DNA of 64,000 nucleotides from Rotaria sordida (taxonomy: Eukaryota > Rotifera > Eurotatoria > Philodinida > Philodinidae). The stretch lies in assembly GCA_905250125.1 (NCBI GenBank), contig CAJNOL010000733.1, forward strand, positions 2,675 to 66,674, in the 5' to 3' direction. Under the pieces are notes generated by a model. The model ran no database searches. It was not told the DNA's origin and saw only the letters and a program-made list of their open reading frames with translations. Made by a program: the position numbers and the translations under genes. Shown piece by piece: positions 47,604 through 59,400 of this stretch (the stretch's first letter is position 1; each line of letters starts with the position of its first letter).

Positions 47604-48279
47604 TAAACTGCAACTAAAAGATCTGAAACTTTTACAATAAACCATTCTCATTGGGTGGTTATTATACATAAAGTTTCAGCTCAAAATTCGAACATTAATT
47701 TCTTTTTAAATTATCTATAGGAAATTGCCGTAGTCTCCCCCCAGGACCATGAAAAGAAATCAATATTCGAATTTCGCACTGAAGGTATGTGTATAGTAAG
47801 GACTCAATGGGAATAGTTTATGACAAACGCTTCAGACCTTTTGGTCGCATTTTAGCTGAAATATGACTACGAGAAAAATTAGACATATTCTGTATGCTAT
47901 CCTATCATATTTCACAAGCATGACTGATTCATCATTTTTCACAGACTAATGCAAATGAGCTGACATCTTTAAATTAGAGCTTTTGTCGACATGGACTTTC
48001 ATCCGAAGAACTTAAATCAACCATTTCGAAATATTTTACCAATCTTCATATTGAGAATCAGCCTTCAAATTTGATCTTTCGAGTCTTATTTAAAAAAAAT
48101 TTTGCTACTAGAGATCAACATGCCAATCATTCGAAAACGTCATTCGATGCATTTTGATGTGTTCTTTCAAAGAAGACTACTCTCGGTGTATTCTATTGCA
48201 CTGATCCGACCAACTTGTCGCACCAACGTAATCGACAGGCTGGTTCGGTCCGATCGGACCTATTTGAACTGGTACCGGG

Positions 48280-48682
48280 CAGAGATGTCCATCGCGGCGC
48301 TGCCGCCGCCGCTACCGCTGCCGCCGTGGTAGTGGCGGCATGGCAGCGGCAGATTTTTTCCAAAAACCATCGCGGCGTGGCAGCGGCGCGGCGGCAGCTT
48401 TTTTAGGAAAAAATTTCAAAAATTCATGAATTTGCACAGAATTTGCATGTTCATGTATTCTATACTGTAAGAGTTAACGAATCTGATCGATTAGCGGCAT
48501 CAGTTCTAGTTCAAACCAGTCACAGCCTTGAAAATCAAAACATTTTTTCGCATACCATCGCGGCAGCGGCGCGGTAGCTTTTTTTTAACAGGCCATCGCG
48601 TCGCACGAGCGGCGCGGCAGCTCTGTTCGATTTTGGCCGCGGCGTGGCAGCGGTAGATTTTGAGCCGCGATGGACATCTCTG
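48280..48682. mobile_element. GC-rich 403-bp hAT MITE
   Basis: Both ends start CAGAGATGTCCATCGCGGC (19 bp identical inverted repeats). The 8 bp before (GTACCGGG, 48272-48279) and after (GTACCGGC, 48683-48690) match at 7 of 8 positions, a hAT target duplication. The interior is full of GGCAGCGGC/GCCGCC-type triplets, in strong contrast to the AT-rich genome, and has no transposase. The short frames inside (alanine-rich) are spurious. Confidence 0.9.
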
Positions 48683-49557
48683 GTACCGGCGTTCAAAAAT
48701 CCAGACCGGTTCTATCTCTGCCTGCCGTCTCCTACTTGCGAGATCTATATCTCGTGAACACTTCATCTGTTTGAGCTGAAATTTTAGGTATTTTCCTATG
48801 TATGTTAGGCCTATCTACTGCAAAAATATTAACCAAATTGGTGAAATTGATTGAGCAAGAGTGCTCGTGGCCTACATGCAATGTCTTTTAGGATGAGGTT
48901 TGAGTATTCGTTTCAATGTATGAGAGAATGTATCAATTCTCTACTAATTCCCGCTTGCACCCTTGTATTATTAACCTGTAATGCAAAATTAATTGACGAA
49001 ATGCACCCACATGGTCCTCTGTTAAGGAGTTTCATGGAAGGCGAATTTTTACTTTTCTATTACAAAGAACAGGGTCATAGCGACAAATGTTGTACTGGTC
49101 ATGTTTTCTTGAAGAATTTTGAGACGAAGGAAAAGTGAAACATTAAGTAACTCTAAGAATTTTTCTGCAACTTGTTGACCAAGACACTCATTTTTTAATG
49201 ATTCAGGTAGCTACAAGAACGTCATTTTTGATCGGGTTGAAAAAGTTATTTTTCAGTCTAATTTTAATACGAATGCATTGTTAATTGTAGAAGATACAAA
49301 ATAACATGGCTGTTATCACTGCTTTACTGATTTTTCGAAATAAAAACTATTCTATGAAGTATATTCTTGTGTTAAACTGCTATAGTATGACGTGTTTCGA
49401 ATCAAAAATGTAAAAGAATCGATTTCAGCTATGATTTCTGAAGATGATGGTTAACATTCTTTTCATGTCGATAGTTTTTGATGAAATCATCTCTCCTAAA
49501 ATGTTGATTTTGTTTCTCAATAAAGAACTGAGAATGGATTTCAAAAAAACCAACAAA

Positions 49558-50230
49558 GATGATATCGATAGATCTTTTTGTGTACTCAAAAAGTGAGTAC
49601 ACTCTAGAATCGGTCAGTGTGTCCAGCCGTCCGGCCGTTAACACGATAACTTTTGAAGGGAGAGTCCGATCGCGATGAAATTTTCTACACAGTTTAGTCT
49701 TAATAATATCTCGGTCGAGTTCGAAGATGAGAATGATTGGCCGAACCATTGCTGAGTTATTGCAAAAATAGTCATTTTTCCCTATGAGAAGATAGACCCT
49801 TCTCTGCTTTCATAAAAAACTTTTCCTATCATAGTTAAATAAAACCCCAACTATTATATACCATTCGATAGAGAATTTCACGAGCTACAAATTGGTATAT
49901 AAAACATAAGGAAACAAGAAAGCTAACTCGCCTATTGCAAAGTTAATTAATCGGAATTCGGTTCTGTTTTTGTCCACGCTTTATGTGATCCACAATTAGA
50001 GCTCTATCTTCCCATCACAGAGATGATAGTTCGAGGTTTTCTAGAATGGAGAACTCGAATCTATGTTCTATTCGCCTCGAAATCCCGTTGGTTGAGCAGT
50101 AACCAATAGAAATGAAGTTATAGGAAAACCGACTTTCTTAGGGTAAGTCAAGGCGAAGAGTTCAAATCTGAGTTGTATTCGTCCCCAAATCCTATTGATT
50201 GAGCAGTAGCCAATAGAAATCAAGCGTATT
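49558..50230. repeat. dispersed repeat with CGATAACTTTTGAAGG block
   Basis: 49600-49760 contains CAGCCGTCCGGCCGTTAACA then CGATAACTTTTGAAGG and CCGATCGCGATGAAATTTTC, a block type I recall from repetitive DNA of several invertebrates. It is followed by two diverged copies of a unit about 107 bp long (50051-50117 and 50158-50224) that share GGTTGAGCAGTAACCAATAG-like sequence. Type of element not known to me. Confidence 0.55.
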
Positions 50231-51250
50231 ATAGAAAAGGTTTGCCAGGATAACTTTGATGTCCAGACATTCTAGGATGACTCATCTGTCCCATTCACTT
50301 TTTGAAGTACATATAACTCTCGGATTTAAATTCGAGGTTTCCGCATTTATTATAGACTAGATTTTGATTCTAGTTTTGTGAAAATTTAGGCTGTGTTGCC
50401 TAAAATCATCCAGAGATTTAACTTTTTTTTAAACTACGAAAAAGTTATACACACTTTTTTTCGGAGATGTTGGATGTTTAACTCTTCCTCTCTTTCAGGT
50501 TTTTTCAAGAAAATATGACTGATATAAAATCTGTGACTGACGTATTTCGCTTTCTAACGAATAAGCAGCTTACTTGTTAAGAGATTTCGGGATTTACTTT
50601 TTCATTATGGGTTTCTTCGTTGAAATTAAAAGAGTGCGAACATGCGCAACTTTTTAGAAAATACAATTGCATTCTGATGTATTTGAAAACCTAGTATTGA
50701 AAAAATCTAGAAAATAAATTTAGATTCTAGAAATCAGTATCGCTTTTTGGAAAAATGTTTGAACAATGACTATTATGGGTCACTGTATAGGCATTTGTAT
50801 AAGTCAGTTGCCATTTTTATCCATTCTTATTTTCCTTCAGAAGATGTTATAACTAGTTAACCGAATATATTTTAATAGGTCATGCCAGTGAATCTTCTTG
50901 TGTAAACAATCATCTATTATCGATTTATTTTTCATAGCAAACAAAAACGTTAGAAATAGAGTTTTCTGAATACAAAAATTGATATTTGTAACTTTTCTTT
51001 CGAACTATATGTTGATCTTTACATAGTATTTTAGTTTGAACTTTTCATTATACTTATCGCCTTTGTCTAATTAAAATATTTTAAAACTATTTAATATTTT
51101 TTTATTAAGATTTCTTCTCTCGGTTAGTTGAAGTCTATTCGAATAGAATTTTCTATTACATATGTTTTAGCTTAAATTTCTATTCTAACATTTTCTTTTC
51201 AATGATGCTTTGTAGTATATTTTTGTCTTTGCTTTTTTATTTTTGTTTCA

Positions 51251-51520
51251 TACACTGAAAAAAAATATGGTATGATACCGAACAAAACGAGTGTCATGGA
51301 CTAAAAAAGGTTTCGTAAAAAACATTGGGCGCCTTAAAATAGTTCGGATTCACCCGGCATACCTTTCCAAGTGTTTCGTTGTTCTCTCTACGAAACCTAA
51401 TAAGGTTTAGAGAATTGTAACGAATTCGAAACCTTTTTAAGTTTCAAACTATGTATGAAATCTTGTTTTAGTCCATGACACTCTTTTTGGTTCGGTATCA
51501 TACCATTTTTTTTCCGTGTA
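51251..51520. mobile_element. 270-bp TIR element (MITE)
   Basis: Left TACACTGAAAAAAAATATGG then TATGATACCGAAC and GAGTGTCATGGACTAAAA; the right end in reverse complement starts TACACGGAAAAAAAATGGTA with the same order of motifs. The TIRs are about 60 bp, with TA at both borders. There is no coding capacity. Confidence 0.85.
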
Positions 51521-52596
51521 AAGGCGCTTCTTTTTGTAATAAAAGAAACTTCGTTATAAAAACGAAAAATATATTCAATTTGAAAATTCTATAAAAACTC
51601 ACATAATATTCACTTTTGGTTTTCTGGTTAAAAATTCGAATTTTTTATTTCTTTCTTCTGCAATGTTGTATTCTTAAGAAAGCAGAAGTTCGTCTACATA
51701 AAATGAATAGACAATAAGAATACAAAGAATACAAAAATATGCGTCTCTGCAGTGTTAGAAAGTTTTCTTACCTAGTTGTGTTTTATTGATTGAGTTCTAG
51801 ATTGGTGCTGTTAATGATATTTTTTGTTTGTCATCTTTATATCGTTTTCATTTGAATTCATGCGTATAACAATAATTACTATTGCATGTTCTCAGAACAG
51901 AAAATTGATATTTCACAACGAGTCTATTAAAATGTTATATTTATGCGTTAGAAAAGCAATTAAACACCACTTCTCATATTCTTGCATTTCAAGTCTACGA
52001 TGCAAAAAAGCATATTATACTCGAAGATAAAATAGACAAAAAAACAAATAGATGTTCCATTAATCCTACCATTAATAAAGACGCATTCACAAAAAGAATT
52101 TTCAGATTAATTCTTTTCATCTTTTAATTTTTATACAACCTTTCCAATTTTTAAATCTCACTATAGTCATGCACATTTAGATTTTTGAAATATATTACAT
52201 GGAGTTTCAATTTAAATGTATGTTGCTTATAGAATATGTATATTTGAGCTTTCATTATAGCTTTGGCAGGAATACAGGTGCAAGAACCATTTAATACAAT
52301 ATTCTCACTCACTCTAACATTGACAATTAAATCCTTGTTGTTGTTATAGCCTATTAGAACTCACTTTCTAATTATTAACAACAGTATGAATAGAAAGCAT
52401 TTGAAAATTTCTTGGACTTTCTATTCATTTCACGTCTGTCTCAACAGTTATTAATGGCCAAATTTTCAAACAAAATCTATCTTAATCGAATGCTTATTAT
52501 CTCGTGATAGTCGAAGGTAAAATTTATTCAATTAATGAATAGCTTCAACTTCCACATAACTGTAACAATTATTCAACTTTGCAACGAGTAGTAAAT

Positions 52597-52785
52597 TGGA
52601 AATTTTTAAAAAAGTCATTTTCAATTAAAAATTGTTTTTCTTGCTGTGATAAACAAATGCCTGAACAACTTTCATTATACACATAAATATGTGATGATTA
52701 GACAATTTTGTAACACCTACAAAGTTGGAAGTTTCTAAAAAGTCATTTTCAATTAAACACTACTTTTCTTTGCTATGATAAACAA
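52597..52785. repeat. two diverged direct repeats, period about 130 bp
   Basis: AAGTCATTTTCAATTAAA followed by TTTTCTT, TGATAAACAA recurs at about 52613 and 52740. Origin unclear. Confidence 0.55.
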
Positions 52786-54542
52786 GCATGAAATAACCAA
52801 TTTATGAAAAAATTTAAAATTATATGTTAGTGAGTAATAGCTAGTCACTCACGCACCCCGTAGAGTAAAAGTTACAGTAAAATAATATCGGTTAGATATG
52901 CATTATTAAACGAAGAAATTTGGTGAATTCGAAATACTATATCTTTTTTACATTAAGCCTAGTCTAATCTCTCTTAGGTCTATTGACGTATATATTGCAT
53001 TCGAAATAGTATTCTATATTGATAAGCATGTTTATTTAAGTTTCTTTAATGAGTAATTTTGGAAATATCAGAGCGATCGTATATTTATAGTTGTTATTTA
53101 AAAATAAGATCTCATGGTTGGAATATGCTCGTGCGATATTCGCGTACCTTTTTAGATGTTTTACATTTTTGTGCATCGTAAAATTCTCTTCTTTCTAGAT
53201 GAATAAAGATTTTATAGTTCTTTGTACAATTATTGTTGCTGTTTATATTTTGATACTAAATATTTTATAAGGTTTGACAGTTAGTAATTATTTGAGTTAC
53301 ATGAGTACCAATTCTTATAGCTATAATACTTATCTATTTCAATAAAATTGTGTGAATGATTATATCTGTTTTTTTTCATCACCTTTTGAAGTTTCATACT
53401 TTGGAGCTGAAATAAATAAATAAGTATAAGGTAAAATTAGGCTAAACAGTTTTGCAATAGTTGAATGATTAAAACATTAGCTTAATATAGTAATTTTTCT
53501 AGAATGATCTGATGTCTATTCAAATTGTAAACAAAGTGAGTCACTAACACTGTAAAAATAAAATAAATATAATTAAACGAAAATTAAGTTCTTATTGGAA
53601 GATAAACATCCGTTCAAATTAACAACGAGATATTAGATAAGCTTGAACAGGGCATGTATTAAATGTCTTCACAATAATTTCGAACTTATATATTTGAACA
53701 TTTTATATTTATTCCTTACCTTTACACATTTAGAAATATTCAATTTAGTTAACAATTCTTACAATCCAAATGGAGGGTTTCTGATTTGCTAAACTACGAT
53801 CTAGTCTCTATAGCAGTTTTATTTTCCTTACTCAATACTTTTGGGTATATGAATAAATTTTCCATATAAAATATAGCCAGATTACAATTAGTTTTTGTAA
53901 TATCTGTTCTTCCTTAATCGAAACGGAACGAAATAATTGGAGTGACCAACTAGTTATCTTTTTCTACTTCCATCATTCTTTTCCTTCCTAACCGGTTCTA
54001 AGTAAACTCGTCATAAGACACTTTGCTTTTCTACAACTTTGATTACACTATTTCTTCATATTATGTGATATTTCAAAGAAAATAGGAAAATCAAGTCACG
54101 AGTTTATGCGAGGCAATATGCAGAAGTTTAAGTTATCAGTGAATAGCTGTTTTTTTTCGTATATTATAGGAAAACATAGATCTTTGAATTTCTTCAATAA
54201 GAATTTTGCAATTAACGGAAGTTCTGTTGTAGACATTCGAGTGAGCTTGCAAAGTACATATGGGACAAATTGCATTGACAACGGAAGAATAATATCATTG
54301 ACCAAACAGTCACAGAAGATAGATAACGTTCAAGAAACGATTTATCAGTTTTGAAAGAAATGTCAAAACAATGAATAGCATTGCATTAACTCTTTTTTTC
54401 TTTTTGCTAAATGCATTTGACAATATTCTGATAATGTTGCTTTTTTTTCATAGGTTTTTTTTTTCAGGTCAGCATGAAGGTGATGTAAGTCATTGTACCA
54501 GTAAAATTTTTAGCCTTCTATCTTTATTTCTACTTAAGTTTG

Positions 54543-55140
54543 ATGTCAATTTGTTGGACTGCAATCGTACTGATTGCTATCGTTACAGTCATTGTTCTTT
54601 CTTTGATACCAATTTACATACCATCAAACCCAGTTTCCTTTTCTGGTTGGTAATTCAACGTTCACTAAATTGTTATTTTAATCTTTTAAATTTAGGAAAA
54701 ACATCATTCACGATGATTTATACCATTAGCAATGGAACACTTCCAATAGGTTATATAACGACGAGCCAACTCAATAATATCAGTAGCCAGGTCACAAATG
54801 AAGATTTTCATCTCAAGGCAATCTTTTAGGTTTATAAATTTTTTAGTTGTTGGATTTGGCAAGTAAAAAAATTGATATTAGTGTCGATTCTGCATTGGTC
54901 ACGAGAGGAACACAATCGCGCAGGTGATGATTTATCATTATTTAATTACATTAACTATTCTTGATTTATCGTTAATATTAGATCGATCTCTTTCCATCTG
55001 ACAAACAGTCAACAAACTCTACAACTTTATGGAACGATTCGTACACGCAGTGGATGTACTCAAAAGTGTCTCACTAATTTTCACAGTCAACTTCAAAAAA
55101 AACTATGTACTTTACAACTGAAAATGCCGACATAACTATG
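54543..55140 (+). pseudogene. probable type II membrane protein remnant
   Basis: The ATG at 54543 gives a short N-terminus and a strong transmembrane segment (AIVLIAIVTVIVLSLIPI), then SNPVSFS. A GT-AG splice (54646-54695) joins it to GKTSFTMIYTISNGTLPIGY, and the exon ends at 54790. A later stretch (about 54850-54925) reads KKIDISVDSALVTRGTQSR, which a phase-consistent splice joins to SISFHLTNSQQTLQLYGTIR (from 54982). Between these the frame needs a 1-2 base correction near 54860, so I treat it as broken. The domain is not recognised; it looks like the ectodomain of a single-pass surface protein. It fades out about 70 bp before hairpin 15. It could be a real gene if the indel is an assembly error. 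Confidence 0.4.
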
Positions 55141-55211
55141 ATGATATCAATTGATACAACAAACTGAATTCCACAGACTAACGACATTAATTTTGTTTTG
55201 GTTTCACCGAT

Positions 55212-55268
55212 TGGGTGTGGGTGTGAACGTCTTTCATCAATCGACAACAACACCCACACCCATATCCC
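55212..55268. repeat. telomere-type hairpin 15
   Basis: G arm TGGGTGTGGGTGTGAA (55212-55227), loop about 20 bp (CGTCTTTCATCAATCGACAA), C arm CAACACCCACACCCATATCC (55247-55266). Confidence 0.85.
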
Positions 55269-55833
55269 TAAATATATTTACTTACAAATCCTATTCCTTT
55301 TAAATAGAATTAAACATAAATAACCAAAAAAAAACAAGAATAGGCAACATATAAAAGTGATAGGGAAGGGTGGATTTTTATTTTTGCTTCTTTTGTTAAC
55401 AAAGCGGGTTAGAAGAAGGATAGGGTACAGGACAGCGTGCAAAAACTCACCCTGTAGACATTTCTGTAATGAAATATATTGATAACTGTTTGTCTTACAA
55501 CTGGTATTGGATAGGTGTAATTGTTTGATTGTTTGATCATATTAATAGGGTGTGGTTGTTTATATAAGTATGTCTCTTTTTTTAATACGCACACTCACAC
55601 CCACACCCTTTATTGGATAATGGATTCAACTAATTTATTTACAAACTATATCCTTGAAATACATATCTAATATTGTGAGTAATTTCATTATGTCCTGTCT
55701 TACAAGCACATCATTCATTTATTCGAGAAATTTTTAATTCAATAAGGCAAATTAGTATAACAACACGCGTTATTAATCTCTAGATTGTTTCTTTGTTTTT
55801 GATTTTCAACTGAATGATTGTAAATGATTTATT
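55269..55833. other. intergenic with hairpin 16
   Basis: Apart from hairpin 16 nothing is recognised. Sequence after hairpins 15 and 16 is weakly similar (TTTACTTACAAA... and TTTATTTACAAA...), hinting at an old duplication. Confidence 0.4.
55547..55610. repeat. telomere-type hairpin 16
   Basis: G arm AGGGTGTGGTTGT (55547-55559), AT-rich loop of about 25 bp, C arm GCACACTCACACCCACACCC to T (55589-55609). Confidence 0.8.
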
Positions 55834-56757
55834 TTATAGAGAATATCTTGTATTTTGACTTGTATGTTCAGATGATCGTTGTAATTGCTGAAGATTGAAA
55901 TCAACTGCGTTGTCTATAGCAGCATTGTATTTGACTGATGATTGTACGCGTAGATTACGCTCAAGTTTATAGTAATACTGTGCTTTTAAACGCCATTTTC
56001 TTGGTAATGATAGCATAAACCTAATAGAAGATAAGTTTCGGACAGTACATCATCAGTAGATTTATAATTACCTCTAAGAAGCGATCGTTGAGCTCGTTTT
56101 TAAAATGGTGGCGCCTTTATATAATCCTCTTTTACTTGCCAAATTTCACCCATATATAAACAAGTTAAATCTAGACAAAATGGATCACTTTCAAAATGTT
56201 TATTTAAGATGTTAAATGTACGTTTGAATTGTTTTCCAGAGATTCGAAAATTTCTTCTTTTCTTATATATAAATCCCATATGAATATGTGCAATAGCTAT
56301 CTGAATTTGTAGACGTTCTTTTTTATTGATATTATCATTAGTCAATGTTGATGCAAAATGAAGCGCCTTCTTTAAAAAGAATCTAGCGTCAAATAGATCA
56401 AATTCGCTCAGAAAATTTTCCCCAATAAGATTGTACAGTTTAACAATCTTATCATTGTCGATAATTTTTAAAATAGATGTATTACGAACGTTCCATTAGA
56501 TCAAAATATTCAAAGCAGCTTTGAAATATTTACGTGCTTTGGTATATTGTTGTATATGATCATTAACAAAGCCCAATAATGTATATGTTGCGGCCAACAT
56601 TAGTTTTTCTTTTTCATTGTTAGTCCGTCCAAAATTGTGTGCTTTTATTAAGTATCGTTTAGCTAGCATGAAATCGTTAGTTTTATCTAAAATATTACCA
56701 AGACTTTGATATATTTTAGTTAAACACGTCGCATTCGGCACATTCGCTTTTAAATAG
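55834..56757 (-). pseudogene. TPR-repeat protein remnant, 5' truncated
   Basis: Read on the minus strand from 56757: HYLKANVPNATCLTKIYQSL then TPR-like helices (YTLLGFVNDHIQQYTKARKY, then IAHIHMGFIYKKRRNF, then LDLTCLYMGEIWQVKEDY, then YLLLGLCYHY), about five TPRs in all. They have the spacing seen in kinesin-light-chain-like proteins but are more diverged than those at 4703. There are in-frame TAA stops at about 56495 and 56100 and a frameshift near 56015, after which the C-terminus continues to 55834 (KWRLKAQYYYKLERN). The 5' end has no ATG and merges directly with the telomere-type array at 56762. It is a dead gene cut at the array; any former N-terminal catalytic domain is missing. Confidence 0.75.
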
Positions 56758-56761
56758 TGAC

Positions 56762-57011
56762 GTGGGGTGTGGGTGTGGACGGGTGTGGGTGCGGGTGGGT
56801 GGGTGCGGGTGTTGGCGTGGCTGGGTGTGGGTGCAGGTGTGAGTGTGTATGCAGGACAAGAAGAATATCCACACCCACTCCCAAATCCACACCTACTCCC
56901 AAATCTACACCCACACACCCACACCCACAGCCACAGTCACACCCTCATCCATCAACACCCACACCCACATCCACACTTCATATCCATACTCCACACCCTC
57001 ACCCACACTCT
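56762..57011. repeat. telomere-type hairpin 17
   Basis: G arm 56762-56850 (GTGGGGTGTGGGTGTGGACG and on), spacer GCAGGACAAGAAGAATAT, C arm 56868-57011 (CCACACCCACTCCCAAATCC and on). The left edge cuts the TPR remnant; the right edge lies about 160 bp upstream of the F-box gene start. Confidence 0.9.
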
Positions 57012-57174
57012 TCTCCTTGCGAGAAAATGCATCATAAGAACATTATTGTGTTTTTGTTTCTACTTGTGTAGAAAAGATTGAAACATGAATCATTTCTTAC
57101 ATTTTTCTTTTTCACTCTGGTTGCTGTTTTATTTTCAATATTTGTCTTTCTTGTCGTCTGTTAGTTTTGTACTC

Positions 57175-59400
57175 ATGACACGTACAGCTTTCTTTTTCGA
57201 CTTCCTACCTGTCGAAATTCTACATATGATTTTCAGCTACTTTTTCGCTCATGAAATTCTATTATCATTTTCAAATACGAGCGATCATATTGATAGTGTA
57301 TTACTCTCATATGCATCATATCAAATCAATTTTAAATCAATTTCCAAGTCTCATTTTGATCTTGTGTGCCGTCGAATTCGACCAACGCAAGTTATTGCAT
57401 TAACACTTTCCGATGCTGATGATACACCGGGTCAATCTGCATTATTTTTATCACATTTTTGCATCGAACAATTCAGCCGCCTTCAATCATTAACATTGAT
57501 TGACATTGAATTCGACTCATTGAAGCCGATCGTGTCGAACCTATATCATCTTCAACGGTTATATTCATTCACATATGATTCGCAGGCTATGAAAACGCAT
57601 CATCCAAATCAGGTTCTTAATTATTCAAATTGGATTAATCAAGTGCATAGTTACTTCTGGAAAGGTGTTGCTCAGTTAATGCCACAATTGAAACGATTAA
57701 ATCTTTCCAATTTGAATATTTTGCTAAGAATGCCGCTTCCATGTCTTCATCATTTGAGAATGGGAACAGCAACAATCGATGAGCTTCGAATGATTCTTTC
57801 TCAAGTACCAAATCTACACTCGTTGAACATATCTCTTCAAGATGATGCATTATACTATGAATACTTATTACTATCATCTCATTTGAAACTGAAACGACTA
57901 ACTCTGAAAATTGAAAGTAAGTATAACTATATCAATGAAGTAAGAGTTGAAACATAATGTCAATAATCGATCTTTTGTTTTGGCTACAGGTGCACAAGTT
58001 TCGATGAATCAACTCGAACGATTGTTGTTGAAACTAGTGCATCTAACACATCTTGAATTATATGCCACCGGTCACAATGATTTAGCTGATGGAAACCATT
58101 GGCTACGTCTGACAAGTAGCCTCACTATGTTTAACTTCAAATTTCATATTCTCGAGACATTGACTGCGGAAATTCTCAAATCTTTTCGTACTTTATTTTG
58201 GCTTGTCGAAAAACATTGGTATGTCGCTTACGAGGAACGTTATTTATTCACAATACCTTATTATGCTCCTGTGAACGTCAATGCTGATCAAATTCGAAGA
58301 AATGTACCGTGGATGACGTCTGATACAAGAATGTTCTACCAGCAAGTAACGGAAATCGATCTGGTGTCATCATTGTCTTATAATTTATTCTGTGTTCGTT
58401 TTGATTCCTTTTTCTCACATATGTATGATTCTCAAGAATTACTAGAAATCATTGCAACGAAAATCGATCTCTGTCAAATACGACAAATGACTTTGTGTTC
58501 ATTAAGAGATATACAATCATTAAAACCGTACTTTCCTAGAATGTCTCGTCTCCATAAATTGTATATTCAGCAACAAATTGAAATACATTTGATTGACTCA
58601 TTCCGAGATTATCGAATCAAACAGATTCGAACACTTAAAATTGAGCTCTCCACTGAAAAGCTGAGTTATATAATCGAAATATTGTTACGTATTTTTCCCA
58701 ATGTGAAACATTTAAGTGTTTCATCCATCTGTTCGAAAATGGATATGATTCGTTTCATTGATGGATTCAAACATTTGTCCGATGCATCATTTACGATTGA
58801 TTCAAAGTTCGGCAATATCGAACAGTGTTGGTATCATAAACCAGAACTATTGTTGTATGGTTCTCGGCGTTTGGCCAAAAACACTTACACATGTCGATTG
58901 AATCGGCTTATTGATAGGCAATGGCCTATCACTGTACATGTTTGGATTGGAAAGCAAGTAAGTTTCATTTCTACAAAACAATAATATCTGACATCATCTG
59001 CTTTTATACTATGATTTAGCCACAACGATCATTTTGGACTATTCATTGGCCACCACGGCGAGGATATTTTTGGTATCGATCAATGTATATTTTTTTCCAA
59101 CATCCTCAAGCCACATTTATGAACTATACGTACATGACAAACATTCTTCTATCAGTTGCTATGCCTGCTGTCTCTCTGGTCTTAGGAAACATCATCCACG
59201 TTTTGGATTCACCATTATATAATGTTTGTATCATCTGTGTAACGTTTTACATTTTGAGTGGTATTACTATTTATTATCTTCAATCCCGAATGAAAAATCT
59301 TAAATTAATCCTAGTATTCATTTATCTAGTAACAAATATAGTTGAAATATTTCCTTTTATGCAACGTCTTTTCTACTATTGCCTACGACGAATTATTTAA
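57175..59400 (+). CDS. F-box/LRR-like protein with predicted membrane tail
   Basis: Three phase-consistent exons: 57175-57916, 57990-58957, 59020-59400 (696 residues). I start at MTRTAFFFDFLPVEILHMIF because F-boxes of this family sit at the extreme N-terminus; an upstream ATG at 57085 would add a hydrophobic leader. The F-box (about 10-50, LPVEILHMIFSYF) would bind Skp1 in an SCF ubiquitin ligase. Residues about 70-560 have irregular leucine-rich segments (RLQSLTLIDIEF, MPQLKRLNLSNL, NLHSLNISLQ, LTHLELYA, NVKHLSVSS) for substrate binding. Exon 3 codes a basic, aromatic stretch (TIHWPPRRGYFWYRSMYIF) and then about three hydrophobic helices (ILLSVAMPAVSLVLGNII; VCIICVTFYILSGITIYYL; LILVFIYLVTNIVEIFPF). 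A membrane tail on an F-box protein is uncommon; if real, it would place the ligase on a membrane. AATAAA lies about 50 bp after the stop. Confidence 0.8.

Larger units (their letters stand above)
47391..48850. repeat. 145-bp inverted repeat pair spanning 1.46 kb
   Basis: 47391-47540 (CCCTTGCTCAATCGATTTCA, later TTTCAGCTCAAACAGATGA and AGATATAGATCTCGCAAGTA) recurs in reverse complement at 48695-48850 with roughly 80-85% identity by eye. Between the arms lie hairpin 14, a region with GGTCCGATCGGACC motifs, and the GC-rich hAT MITE. The left arm follows directly on the C arm of hairpin 13. Confidence 0.8.
48851..54542. other. long intergenic region with repeats
   Basis: No gene supported over 5.7 kb. 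It holds a repeat at 49558-50230, a TIR element at 51251-51520 and a diverged direct repeat at 52597-52785. The frame at 48851-49138 starts only with TTG and shows no domain; the frame at 54096-54354 is likewise unrecognised. Confidence 0.5.

Noticed and set aside
48102..48766. Ala/Pro/Arg-rich frames as genes
   Set aside because: They lie within or across the GC-rich hAT MITE and follow its triplet repeats.
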